The notes under the pieces were generated by a model. That model saw nothing but the letters and a program-made list of their open reading frames with translations, was not told the origin of the DNA and ran no database searches. Below, piece by piece: positions 26,177-34,800 of a DNA stretch of 64,000 nt (within the stretch, counting starts at the first letter, position 1; each line of letters begins with the position of its first letter). A program made the position numbers and the translations under genes. The DNA is from Verrucomicrobiia bacterium (lineage in GTDB: Bacteria; Verrucomicrobiota; Verrucomicrobiia; Verrucomicrobiales; Akkermansiaceae). The DNA is taken from assembly GCA_030432565.1 (NCBI GenBank), contig JAUIGV010000009.1, forward strand, positions 62,001 through 126,000, read 5' to 3'.

Positions 26177-27082
26177 ATGTCTATTCTCGTTAATGCAGAC
26201 ACCAAGGTTTTGGTGCAAGGAATCACCGGTGGATTTGGCGGACGCCATGCCGGACTCAGCCTCGATTACGGAACCGCTCTGGTCGCCGGAGTCACTCCCG
26301 GCAAGGGAGGCCAGACTTTTGATCACGGTGATCACAGCGTTCCCGTTTACGACACCGTGTCTGATGCGGTGAAGGAAACCGGAGCCACCACTTCCGCGAT
26401 CTTCGTGCCGCCGCCATTCGCCGCCGATGCCATCCTCGAAGCCGTCGACGCGGGCGTGGACCTTGTCGTCGCCATCACCGAAGGCATCCCCGTCATGGAC
26501 ATGATGCGGGTGAAGGAATACATGCGCGGCTCCAAGACCCGCCTCATCGGGCCAAACTGCCCGGGCGTTGTTACACCTGGCGAAGGACCTGATTCCACCG
26601 GTGGTTGCCGAATCGGAATTGCTCCCGGCTACATCCACAAAAAAGGAAATGTCGGCATTCTTTCCCGCTCCGGAACGCTCACCTATGAAGCTGTTTGGCA
26701 GGTCACCTCGCTTGGCTACGGTCAGAGCACCTGCGTCGGTATCGGGGGAGATCCCATCAATGGAACGTCTCACCTCGATATCATCAAGCTCTTCAACGAA
26801 GACCCCGAGACCGAAGCGATCATCATGATCGGTGAGATCGGTGGCTCGGCCGAGGAAGAAGCCGCTGCCTGGATTAAGGAAAACTGTAAAAAGCCTGTGG
26901 CCGGATTCATCGCCGGAGCAACTGCGCCCCCGGGACGCCGTATGGGCCACGCCGGAGCGATCGTCTCGGGCGGGCAGGGAACAGCCGAAGCCAAGAAGGC
27001 TGCGATGGCCGATGCGGGTATCGTCGTCGCCGAGACTCCGTCCGAGATGGGTTCTGCTCTCCTTCAAGCCTGGGGTAAGTAA
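26177..27082 (+). CDS. sucD: Succinate-CoA ligase [ADP-forming] alpha subunit
   Basis: 301 residues. '[19 protein letters not shown]' is the CoA-binding Rossmann start. '[13 protein letters not shown]', '[20 protein letters not shown]' and '[10 protein letters not shown]' are standard SucD blocks. The phosphorylated histidine lies in '[17 protein letters not shown]'. It forms the catalytic complex with SucC, encoded 24 bp upstream. A strong terminator follows, so the transcription unit is sucC-sucD. Confidence 0.97.
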   Translation: MSILVNADTKVLVQGITGGFGGRHAGLSLDYGTALVAGVTPGKGGQTFDHGDHSVPVYDTVSDAVKETGATTSAIFVPPPFAADAILEAVDAGVDLVVAITEGIPVMDMMRVKEYMRGSKTRLIGPNCPGVVTPGEGPDSTGGCRIGIAPGYIHKKGNVGILSRSGTLTYEAVWQVTSLGYGQSTCVGIGGDPINGTSHLDIIKLFNEDPETEAIIMIGEIGGSAEEEAAAWIKENCKKPVAGFIAGATAPPGRRMGHAGAIVSGGQGTAEAKKAAMADAGIVVAETPSEMGSALLQAWGK

Positions 27083-27107
27083 AAGCAAGAGACTCCTCAA
27101 ATCTTCC

Positions 27108-27142
27108 AAAGCGCGACGAGCTTGGGTTCGTCGCGCTTTTTT
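27108..27142 (+). terminator. Rho-independent terminator after sucCD
   Basis: A perfect stem aaagcgcgacga/tcgtcgcgcttt with an 8-9 base loop, followed by a T run, about 25 bp after the sucD stop. Confidence 0.9.
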
Positions 27143-27339
27143 GATCCGGCAATCATACCAGACCTGTTAGTGCCTCCGGGGTTCGCGTCTGGGCGGGTGG
27201 AAGGCACTGATGAGTTTGAGCCGGAATAGAAATGACGTCTCATCTTGGATTTTTTCCAGTTTGTGGTTTTGCAGATCAGGTGATACGCCGCGACCCGTCG
27301 ACAGGTTGCCTAAACCGTCTTTCCACGTTTGTCCCGGAA

Positions 27340-27858
27340 ATGCCTGTATCCAGTATCGCCCAAATCCTACTCCGTCTTTTTGCTCTGAACTGGTTGCTCG
27401 CCGGAGGGATTCAGATCGCGACGGTGGTCATTCTCTTGGAAGGCCCCATCGCTGACTATTTTTATCCGATGTTGCCCAATTTTTTCTACCTGGCTGCGGG
27501 CGTTTTGTTGTGGTTTTTTGCTCCGGCGCTTTCACGCCTTCTGGCCAGCAGGAATGATGACAAATTTAACCTTGAAGGCGTGACGGAGCGGCAATTGTTC
27601 TCAGTGTCATTTTTGTCCTTGGGTCTCTATTTTGCGTTAAGCTCTGTTGCGACTGTTTTCAGTTGGACTCACTTTTTTATGATCAACAAGTCTCCCGAGT
27701 ACGGATTTCATCACGAGGAGGCCCCGTCGTATTACGAATTGTTGGAGGGGGTGTTGACTCTTCTTTCCGGGTTGGCCTTGGTTTTTACCGCTCAAACCTG
27801 GGCAAGGAAGCTTACCCGCAGGGGGCCTGGTCAGGAACCGGGTGCGCCCGGGGTCTAG
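27340..27858 (+). CDS. Hypothetical four-helix membrane protein
   Basis: 172 residues from the ATG at 27340, chosen because it leads straight into the first hydrophobic helix; the frame is open further upstream but the sequence there is not protein-like. Four membrane helices are visible, near 'LLRLFALNWLLAGGIQIATV', 'FFYLAAGVLLWFF', 'FLSLGLYFALSSVATVF' and 'LLEGVLTLLSGLALVF'. The tail is basic and Gly/Pro-rich. No family was recognised. It is first in a run of three small membrane-protein genes on the plus strand between sucD and the aminopeptidase. Confidence 0.65.
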   Translation: MPVSSIAQILLRLFALNWLLAGGIQIATVVILLEGPIADYFYPMLPNFFYLAAGVLLWFFAPALSRLLASRNDDKFNLEGVTERQLFSVSFLSLGLYFALSSVATVFSWTHFFMINKSPEYGFHHEEAPSYYELLEGVLTLLSGLALVFTAQTWARKLTRRGPGQEPGAPGV

Positions 27859-27940
27859 CGTTTTTCCGGACGAGGAGGTCCTGCGGGCAAGGTCTTGTTA
27901 ACATCCCGCAAAATCACATTTGAGCCTTAACCAAAGAATC

Positions 27941-28297
27941 ATGATGAGAGAAGCTGGCTTACTGGAGATTGTTGACAAAGGCGGGCCGATGATGCTGGTC
28001 GCTTTGCTCTGGCTTGTGTTGTCATTGATCGTGGCGGTTTTGTTTTTTACCGGCAGACTCAAAAAGCCTCCCGGGATCCTGCTGGTTTTTCCGGTTGGGT
28101 TCGGGTTGCTCGCGATCACGTATTTTGTTCTGCAGGGATATAACTATTTCAAAGATTTTGAGGAGGTGGGGCCTCCTGATCCGGCAGTGTATTGCAGCAA
28201 CGGACTGCGAGTCACGCGGGCTTCATTGCTGATTTGTGCTGCAGGGGGGCTGACGTTCCTGAATGCCGTAATCGGATTTTGGAGTGCTCGAAAGTGA
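27941..28297 (+). CDS. Hypothetical small membrane protein
   Basis: 118 residues from the ATG at 27941; a TTG at 27920 would add seven residues. Three hydrophobic helices are seen ('MLVALLWLVLSLIVAVLFF', 'ILLVFPVGFGLLAITYFVL', 'LLICAAGGLTFLNAVIGF'). 'GGPMMLVALLWLVLSLIVA' resembles the first helix of MotA/TolQ/ExbB-type proteins, but the rest of that family is missing. Function unknown. It ends within a few bases of the next gene. Confidence 0.6.
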   Translation: MMREAGLLEIVDKGGPMMLVALLWLVLSLIVAVLFFTGRLKKPPGILLVFPVGFGLLAITYFVLQGYNYFKDFEEVGPPDPAVYCSNGLRVTRASLLICAAGGLTFLNAVIGFWSARK

Positions 28298-28304
28298 GAG
28301 CCGG

Positions 28305-28799
28305 ATGGTCACTTGGACCTTTCGAAAGAAGAATGCCGGGGGTTATACTTCGTTGTCAGCGATGGAAGCGGTCTTCGAAATCATCATATGGATTGTCTAC
28401 GTCATCTTTGAGATGACAATCCATGCCCTTGTTTTCATTTGCCTGATGGTAATGTCGATCTTTAGTCCGCGTTATCGGCAACGCCTGAAAGACGATTGGG
28501 AGAGTTCGAGGGGGAAACGGTTTTCGATCGTGCTGGGAATTTGTTTCTACTCGGTGGCTTTGATGATTGCTCTCATTTTCTGGGTTCCAGTCATTTGGGC
28601 CGGAGGCGAATTCACTGAGCCCGGTGGTGATGAATCTGTGATCGGAGTCCAGCTGTCATCGAAGAAAGACGAAGAGGTTGATCAAAAAGAGAAGGTGAAA
28701 GAACTCGTCGAGGTCGCGGGAGATTTCATCAAGCGCAGGCTGGAAAAGGAGAACGAGGCAGAGTCCGGGGATTCCGCCCCTGAGCGAAACGTGGAATGA
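28305..28799 (+). CDS. Hypothetical membrane protein with acidic coiled tail
   Basis: 164 residues from the ATG at 28305. A GTG at 28284 would overlap the previous gene by 14 bp, and an ATG at 28362 would begin directly at the first helix, so the start is uncertain. Two membrane segments ('IIIWIVYVIFEMTIHALVFICL' split by a charge, and 'IVLGICFYSVALMIALIFWV') precede a Lys/Glu-rich, probably helical C-terminus (about 110-164). No family recognised. It is probably co-transcribed with 27941-28297. Confidence 0.6.
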   Translation: MVTWTFRKKNAGGYTSLSAMEAVFEIIIWIVYVIFEMTIHALVFICLMVMSIFSPRYRQRLKDDWESSRGKRFSIVLGICFYSVALMIALIFWVPVIWAGGEFTEPGGDESVIGVQLSSKKDEEVDQKEKVKELVEVAGDFIKRRLEKENEAESGDSAPERNVE

Positions 28800-28835
28800 T
28801 GCCGTCGCGGGTTCAGTTTCCGGCAAGTCGGGATA

Positions 28836-29402
28836 TTACCAAAGGGGGATCTGCTTGTCCTCGCCGCTTTCCTTGCGAACCGGGGCACTGATTAGGTCCA
28901 GATCGAGGATGAGGTCGAGGGAGGCCTTTTCATCTCCCTCAAGGATCTCGCGTAGGTGTTCCCTCCACATCCCGGCGTCGCCGCCTTGCTTGCGGGACAA
29001 TTGCTCGGCCCACTGGCTGAGCGCACCACTGGGGCTTGCTCTCTTGCGGAGTTTTGCAAGCCACGTGTCATAGGTCTTCAAGATGGCGGAAGGATGACCC
29101 CAGGAAGGTCGGATTGCCAAGTGAAATTGGGTTCGTCCGGCCTGCAAAATCAATCCGGGATTCGGTAACCGCGGGGGATCTTCTGTCAAAGGGCGCAATC
29201 GGCGCTTTTCTGTAAAGACCTGTTTCCATTTCCCTCTCGTGGTGGCGGGGAAGCGATGCTGGTCATGGCTTTCCTTGGAATGGATGCCTCGATGTTGAGC
29301 GGCCGTATTTCGGGGCTGATTTGCCGGGAAGAGGAGACGGAACCGGGCTGCTTGTAGTCCGCCCTTGCCAGAATGGGCAAAAACTAGTGCATTGTTCGTC
29401 AT
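28836..29402 (-). CDS. Hypothetical protein, start uncertain
   Basis: 188 residues if the ATG at 29402 is used. The C-terminal two thirds looks like real protein (for example 'PSWGHPSAILKTYDTWLAKL' and a helical acidic segment ending 'EGDEKASLDLILDLDL'). The first 60 residues are Arg/Gln/His-rich and less convincing. The ATG at 29402 shares two bases with the start codon of the divergent aminopeptidase gene. A true start further in is possible; TTG codons occur near 29150. No family recognised. Confidence 0.4.
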   Translation of the reverse strand: MTNNALVFAHSGKGGLQAARFRLLFPANQPRNTAAQHRGIHSKESHDQHRFPATTRGKWKQVFTEKRRLRPLTEDPPRLPNPGLILQAGRTQFHLAIRPSWGHPSAILKTYDTWLAKLRKRASPSGALSQWAEQLSRKQGGDAGMWREHLREILEGDEKASLDLILDLDLISAPVRKESGEDKQIPLW

Positions 29403-30690
29403 GCGATACGATTCCATCGATTCGAAGTTTTTTGTCCGTAATCGCGAGCGTTTGCTCGAGAAGCTCAAGCCAAATAGTTTGGTGATCATTCATGCCAACG
29501 ATATTTTTCCGACCAATGCGGACGGGACGATGAGCTTTCGCCAGAACAATGATTTGTTCTATCTGACCGGAATTGATCAGGAGGAAACGATTTTAGTTCT
29601 GAGTCCGGATGCTGCGTTGGAGGCAGACCGCGCAATTCTTTTTGTCAGGGAAACTTCCGAACAAATTGCAATTTGGGAGGGAGACAAGCTGACGAAGGAA
29701 CAAGCGACCGAAGCCTCAGGGATGGAGAATATCCAATGGACCGATACCTTTGAATCGACGTTTCGCCGTCTCGCGGTCCAGGCCGAAAATATTTATCTCC
29801 ACACCAACGAGTATGTTGCGGCTGCAAATACCGTTGAGACCCGTAATCTTCGCTTCATCCGTCGATGCCAGGAGCTTTATCCGTTGCACAATTATGAGCG
29901 AATTGCCGTGCCTTTGCAGGAGCTTCGGATGGTCAAGGATCCGGAGGAGATTAAGTTTCTTCAGAAGGCAATTGATATCACGGAGGCGGGGTTTCGTCGG
30001 GTGCTCAAGTTTCTTAAGCCGGGAGTCGGTGAGTGGGAACTGGAGGCCGAGTATCTGCACGAATTTGTCCGCAACAAGTCGCGTGGATTTGCGTACTCGC
30101 CCATTATTGGTTCCGGGAAAAATGCCTGTGCCCTTCACTATTTGGACAATGATGATATTTGTGAGGACGGTGAGATGGTGCTCATGGATGTGGGGGCCGA
30201 ATATGGGAACTGGAATGCAGATATGACGCGAACAGTTCCGGTGAACGGAAAATTCACACCTCGACAGAAGGATGTCTACGAAGCGGTCCTCCGGGTGATG
30301 TGGGGAGCGAACGAGATTCTGCGACCCGGTCTCACCCCAAGCGAATACCAGAAGCAGGTGCTCGAAATCATGGAAAAGGAGTTAATCGGTCTTGGCTTGA
30401 TTGATGCCGGGGAGGCCAAGGAACAGGATGATACCAAAAAGTTGGTGAAGAAATATTTCATGCACGGAACTTCCCACCACCTTGGATTGGACGTCCACGA
30501 CGTCCACCCGGCGAATGCGCCTTACGCGGTTGGACAGGTTCTCACAATCGAGCCGGGGATTTACATTCGCGAGGAGAATTTGGGCGTTCGGATTGAAAAT
30601 GATGTCATCATTGGCGAGACCGGGAATATTGACATGTTCGCTAATTTCCCGACGACGGTGGAAGAAATCGAAGCTGCGATGGCTGAGTAG
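29401..30690 (+). CDS. pepP: Xaa-Pro aminopeptidase (M24B, AMP_N domain)
   Basis: 429 residues from the ATG at 29401; the frame runs further upstream but the N-terminal AMP_N domain starts here ('FVRNRERLLEKL', 'NDLFYLTGIDQEE'). The C-terminal pita-bread fold carries the dinuclear metal ligands: two Asp in 'DVGAEYGNWNADMTRTVP', His in 'HGTSHHLGLDVHD', and Glu in 'TIEPGIYI' and 'RIENDVII'. It removes N-terminal residues that precede proline and is cytoplasmic. The next gene begins 2 bp after its stop, indicating co-transcription. Confidence 0.92.
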   Translation: MRYDSIDSKFFVRNRERLLEKLKPNSLVIIHANDIFPTNADGTMSFRQNNDLFYLTGIDQEETILVLSPDAALEADRAILFVRETSEQIAIWEGDKLTKEQATEASGMENIQWTDTFESTFRRLAVQAENIYLHTNEYVAAANTVETRNLRFIRRCQELYPLHNYERIAVPLQELRMVKDPEEIKFLQKAIDITEAGFRRVLKFLKPGVGEWELEAEYLHEFVRNKSRGFAYSPIIGSGKNACALHYLDNDDICEDGEMVLMDVGAEYGNWNADMTRTVPVNGKFTPRQKDVYEAVLRVMWGANEILRPGLTPSEYQKQVLEIMEKELIGLGLIDAGEAKEQDDTKKLVKKYFMHGTSHHLGLDVHDVHPANAPYAVGQVLTIEPGIYIREENLGVRIENDVIIGETGNIDMFANFPTTVEEIEAAMAE

Positions 30691-30692
30691 CG

Positions 30693-31421
30693 ATGAAGGT
30701 GGAAAAGAGGCAAGGTCTTCCATGGTTTGGCGCTGTCGTTATTTTGCTTCTGATCTTTTTACTGGTCGTCCGGCCTCGGTTGCCGCGTGGAAACCGGGGC
30801 TTGCCCGATGATCATGGAGATGGCTCCCGGGCGTCATCATTTTCCAGATCAAGCCTGTCCGAAAAGGGGAGGCGGATCAGTTCAAGTCGACGCAAACTGA
30901 GTGAGCATGATGAATTGAATGCTCATACTGTTTGTTTGGATGATGAAGAGAGTGTGGTTTTCCCGGTGTCCGGCGTTGGGCGGTTTGACGGGCTGCTGGT
31001 TTTTGTGACTCCTGAGCGTGTAGTTTACGAAGATGGGAAGCAAGTGACCCGTGTGCTTGCCAAGGTGATCGACCCGACGGAGGCAAAGTCTCCGGATGCC
31101 GGCATCACTTCATTGGTGAATCAGACTGAGAAGAATCGAATTCTGGGCCGGTTGGATGGGCAGCTGTTCATACGGTCGATTTCGAGAACTGCTGGAGTCG
31201 ATCTGATGACCTTGCCAACCCGGCTCATAGACAATGATCGGGATGAAAAGATCGAATTCCTGCTGATTCCAGGGCTTGAAGAACTGCTCCTCATTGAAGG
31301 TCGCCTGCAGGAGGGGAGAGATGGCAAGACGCGGCTCAAATTGGGGCATCCCTTTATTTGCCCGAGGGAAGAAAGAAAGGATCTCCTTGGGGAAATGGGT
31401 TTACCGCTGGTTCCCGAATAA
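30693..31421 (+). CDS. Hypothetical single-helix membrane protein
   Basis: 242 residues. A basic start (MKVEKRQ) and one hydrophobic helix (about 11-27, 'FGAVVILLLIFLLVV') suggest an N-terminal anchor. A Ser/Arg-rich stretch (about 40-70) leads to a beta-rich C-terminal region ('VVFPVSGVGRFDGLLVFV', 'RVVYEDGKQVTRVLAKVID'). It begins two bases after the aminopeptidase stop. No family was recognised. It ends 6 bp before the stop of convergent glnD. Confidence 0.65.
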   Translation: MKVEKRQGLPWFGAVVILLLIFLLVVRPRLPRGNRGLPDDHGDGSRASSFSRSSLSEKGRRISSSRRKLSEHDELNAHTVCLDDEESVVFPVSGVGRFDGLLVFVTPERVVYEDGKQVTRVLAKVIDPTEAKSPDAGITSLVNQTEKNRILGRLDGQLFIRSISRTAGVDLMTLPTRLIDNDRDEKIEFLLIPGLEELLLIEGRLQEGRDGKTRLKLGHPFICPREERKDLLGEMGLPLVPE

Positions 31422-31427
31422 AGAGCC

Positions 31428-34136
31428 TTAGGTGAGGAGGTTTTCAAGATCCGCCTTGAGCCTCTTCTTTGCGTCCTCATCGGTCAGCTTTTTGCCTTCC
31501 TGCGTGCTGACGTAGATCGAGTCGAGAGCTGCGCCTTTCTCGGTGCAGATACGGGAGTGCACGGTGACCAGATTGTGGTCGTTGACGGTACGGAGAACGT
31601 CGTGCAAAAGGGCGATCCGGTCGAGCGCCTGAAGTTCGACCACGGTATAATGGGGATCGAGATGGTTGCTGATCCAGGCCCGAACGGGGAACTCTACGAC
31701 TTGCTGGGTCTCGGGTTTCAGGAAGTTTTCCTTCTTTCTGAGGTATTTGGCGGGTTCGTAAGCTTCCTGTTGGTTGATCTCATAGAGGGTTTCAACGACT
31801 GCCTTCTGCTTGGTGGCGTCGGTGATGGCCTTGAGGTCGTCACTGCAGACGCGGAAGAGATCCAGGGTAATTCCATCAGGACGGGTGTAAACATCTGCGG
31901 AAAGAATGTTGAGTTGATGGGTGGCGAGGGCGCAGCAGACTTTTTCAAGGAAGCGGTGCGAATCGTGGCAGGCGATGATGAGTTCGTTGTATCCGAACTT
32001 GGGGTGGTCGATCCACTGAACCGCGCACTCGAAGGGCGTGTCCGGGCGTCGCGCGCGTCGGTCGATGTATTGCCAGAGTGCTACGATATGCTTCGAGATG
32101 CTCTTCTTGCTCCGGTAGCGAAAGTATCGCTTCGGCATAAGCTTGGAGTGTTCGTCGAAAATCTCGTGGTATTTTTCTTTGAGTCCCGCTTTGATTTCGA
32201 CCAGCGTCTCTTGAACTTCCTGATCAATTTCCTCTTTTTCCGCGGTCATTCCTTCGAGAATGAATTCACGGGTATTTCGATAAAGCTGGAGAATGAGTGT
32301 TTCCTTCCATGGCGACCAAGCTTCCTCGTTCGTGCCATTTGAGTCCGCAAAGGTGAAGAGCAGGAGGGCATCGAGTCGATGACGATCCCTCATGAGTTCT
32401 GCGAATTCCCGGATGACTTCGGGGTCGTCGATATTTTTCTTGGTCGCAAACCGCCAAAGAGTGAGGTGGTGGTCGACGAGGAACATGATGAGCGAACGCC
32501 GGCCTCCGGTTATGTTGAGCCGCTTGCACAGGCGGGCGGCCAACATCGCCGAGCCATCGATGTGTTCGCGCACGTTTTCCGCGCGTCCGGTATCGTGCAA
32601 GATGAGAGCCACAAACAGGGCGTACGGATCAGGGTGATTGACGAATAGATTGCGATAAATTTTGTGGCGTGGGTCCTCGTCATCGACCAGATTATCGAGC
32701 TGGTCTATGCAGCGGAGAGTATGTTCGTCGGCTGTGTAGCGGTGGAAAAACTCATGCTGGACCAGGCAGTCAAGCGCTCCAAATTCAGGGAGATATCGGC
32801 CTAAAACCCCGCAGCGGTGCATGAGGCGAAGAGTGCGGGCCACTTGTCCTTTTTTTTCGAGGATTTCCCGAAAGGCATCCCTGTTTTCTACCCGCATGCG
32901 GAAGCCTTTGTCGATGAGATCCCAGTTTTCCTTGATCAGTTTGCGTAGCGACGGGGAGGGCCGAACATCGTATTTTTGGCAGTAGACGAAAAGCCGGATC
33001 AGGCGGTTGGGGTTCTCCTCGAAGATTGTTTTGCGGCGGGGGAAAAGCCGTCCGTCGCGAATAGTGTAATCGGCGAGGTGTTTGGGCTTCTTTTTGATGA
33101 GGCCGAAAGTGAGCTTGGAGCGGAGTCCGTATTGTTGTCCCTCGTCATGTTTGAGTTCGAAGATCTCGAAGACAGATTTGGTGTGATTGTAGACATTCCG
33201 GGCGTGCGTGTAGTAGTCCTTCATGAACCACTCGATACGGCGTAGAATGGATTTTTGCGGGTAGCCGAATTCATTGGCGATTACGCCCTGGAACCGGAGA
33301 GTCAGGATATCATTGCCCTTGTCGTGGTAGTGAAGGGCGTTTCGGACCCGGTGAAGGAAATTAAAGGCGTCTTTGAGTTCGCGTCTGGCAATCCGGCTGA
33401 GAATGCGTCTTGAAACAAGCTCGGTCATGGAGCGGGTTCCCGCCTCGGCGTCGATGATCCACTCCAGGTTGTGATAGTCACGGAGAGTGCCGGGGCTATC
33501 CTTGATATTCGGTTCTTGCAGGAAAACGGTGTGTGACCATTTGGCATGGCGTGAATTGATATCCAGCCGACGCTCCTCAAAAAAGGCTTCCTTGTCCTTT
33601 TCGATGCAGGTCTTGCGGAAGCGGGTTTGGAACTTTTCAAATAGTTCCTCCTCTCCGATCAAAAGACGGGCATCGAAGAGGGCGGTACGGGATTGGGGTT
33701 CGGCCCTGGCCTCATTCAGGCACTCTGCAATGGAGCGGGTTGATGGAAGGAATTTGAAGCCGAGGTCCCAGACGATGTTTTGCATCTCGCAAATGACTTC
33801 GGAGACCCGCTTGGAGACTTTTCCGGAGGGGACGGAAGTCAGGAAGAGCAGATCGACATCTGATCCCGGATTCATGACTCCCCGGCCATATCCGCCATTG
33901 GCGACGAGAGCGAGGCTGCTCAGTTCTTCCCCGGGTTCCAGCAGCGAGAGGTAAAGAGTCCGCAAGAGGTGATCAATTGCTTTGGACCGGGCTTGGGCGT
34001 GTGCCAGGCCGGCCTCACCGGCCAAATGGCGTTTGTGAAGTTTCTCGTGTTTGGCTTTCAGCTTGGACTTTAAAAAAACGAGCCGCTCCCGGGGAGACAG
34101 CTCGCGCAGATGATCGGCCTTTAGGTTTTGGAACAC
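31428..34136 (-). CDS. glnD: GlnD-type [protein-PII] uridylyltransferase
   Basis: 902 residues, normal for GlnD. The nucleotidyltransferase signature 'GGYGRGVMNPGSDVDLLFL' lies at about 80-98, followed by the GlnD linker domain ('SPGTLRDYHNLEWI'). The HD hydrolase domain has 'HRYTADEHTLRCID' (about 460) and 'LILHDTGR' (about 510). Two C-terminal ACT domains begin near 710 and 830 and should sense glutamine. The enzyme adds and removes UMP on PII to signal nitrogen status. No glnB/glnK is in the window. It is 12 bp downstream of the transpeptidase gene, in a GT2-transpeptidase-glnD operon. Confidence 0.92.
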   Translation of the reverse strand: MFQNLKADHLRELSPRERLVFLKSKLKAKHEKLHKRHLAGEAGLAHAQARSKAIDHLLRTLYLSLLEPGEELSSLALVANGGYGRGVMNPGSDVDLLFLTSVPSGKVSKRVSEVICEMQNIVWDLGFKFLPSTRSIAECLNEARAEPQSRTALFDARLLIGEEELFEKFQTRFRKTCIEKDKEAFFEERRLDINSRHAKWSHTVFLQEPNIKDSPGTLRDYHNLEWIIDAEAGTRSMTELVSRRILSRIARRELKDAFNFLHRVRNALHYHDKGNDILTLRFQGVIANEFGYPQKSILRRIEWFMKDYYTHARNVYNHTKSVFEIFELKHDEGQQYGLRSKLTFGLIKKKPKHLADYTIRDGRLFPRRKTIFEENPNRLIRLFVYCQKYDVRPSPSLRKLIKENWDLIDKGFRMRVENRDAFREILEKKGQVARTLRLMHRCGVLGRYLPEFGALDCLVQHEFFHRYTADEHTLRCIDQLDNLVDDEDPRHKIYRNLFVNHPDPYALFVALILHDTGRAENVREHIDGSAMLAARLCKRLNITGGRRSLIMFLVDHHLTLWRFATKKNIDDPEVIREFAELMRDRHRLDALLLFTFADSNGTNEEAWSPWKETLILQLYRNTREFILEGMTAEKEEIDQEVQETLVEIKAGLKEKYHEIFDEHSKLMPKRYFRYRSKKSISKHIVALWQYIDRRARRPDTPFECAVQWIDHPKFGYNELIIACHDSHRFLEKVCCALATHQLNILSADVYTRPDGITLDLFRVCSDDLKAITDATKQKAVVETLYEINQQEAYEPAKYLRKKENFLKPETQQVVEFPVRAWISNHLDPHYTVVELQALDRIALLHDVLRTVNDHNLVTVHSRICTEKGAALDSIYVSTQEGKKLTDEDAKKRLKADLENLLT

Positions 34137-34148
34137 GGTGCGGGGGAG

Positions 34149-34766
34149 TTACCAGCGGGTTGCGTTGGCCCGGTCCCGTCCGCCGTAACGGGCGTAGTAA
34201 GTCCGGCCGGCTGGAGTCGTATCGAGCGACCCCCGAATAATCTTCACACCGGCTCCTTCGCCAACGCGGCGGTAGAGATCGATGACGTCTGAAGACTTCA
34301 TCCTGATGCAGCCGTACGAAGCAGGACGGCCGATCTTGTGCTCGGCAGGGGTGCCGTGGATGTAAACGCAGCGCCGGAAAGTGTTGCGGTTGTGGCTGTC
34401 TTTTCCGCTGAGCCAAAGGATACGGGTGACGATGGGATCGCGCCCGATGGTATTGGGCTTCATGATTCGGCCGGTCTGGCGACGGCTCTTGAAGACGGCT
34501 CCCTTGGGGGCTCCCCCGCCAATCTTTTTGGCAACGACATGGTTGCCAAGAGGGGTCCTGTTGCTGCCTGACTGGCTTCCCAGACCAAACTTGGAGGTTG
34601 AAACGGGGTAGGCTTTCACGGGCCTTCCATCCTTTACCAGGAGCATTTTCTGATCCCGGACACTCACGACCATCTTGTTTTCTTTATCAACCGATGGACT
34701 ACAGCTTGTGAAGAAGAGCGGCAGGGCGGTAAGAAGAGCGAAAACAACCGGTCTGAGTGAGAGCAT
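34149..34766 (-). CDS. L,D-transpeptidase (YkuD domain), probable lipoprotein
   Basis: 205 residues. The N-terminus is hydrophobic and ends 'LFFTSC', a plausible though imperfect lipobox with C22. The YkuD domain starts near 'MVVSVRDQKMLLVKDGRPVKAYPVS'. The catalytic block is 'YIHGTPAEHKIGRPASYGCIRM', with the HGT histidine and the nucleophilic cysteine in SYGCIR. These enzymes form 3-3 cross-links in peptidoglycan or attach proteins to it. It lies 34 bp after a GT2 gene and 12 bp before glnD. Confidence 0.9.
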   Translation of the reverse strand: MLSLRPVVFALLTALPLFFTSCSPSVDKENKMVVSVRDQKMLLVKDGRPVKAYPVSTSKFGLGSQSGSNRTPLGNHVVAKKIGGGAPKGAVFKSRRQTGRIMKPNTIGRDPIVTRILWLSGKDSHNRNTFRRCVYIHGTPAEHKIGRPASYGCIRMKSSDVIDLYRRVGEGAGVKIIRGSLDTTPAGRTYYARYGGRDRANATRW

Positions 34767-34800
34767 GATGGAATCGAGAGATTGATTTGAACTTTATCGA

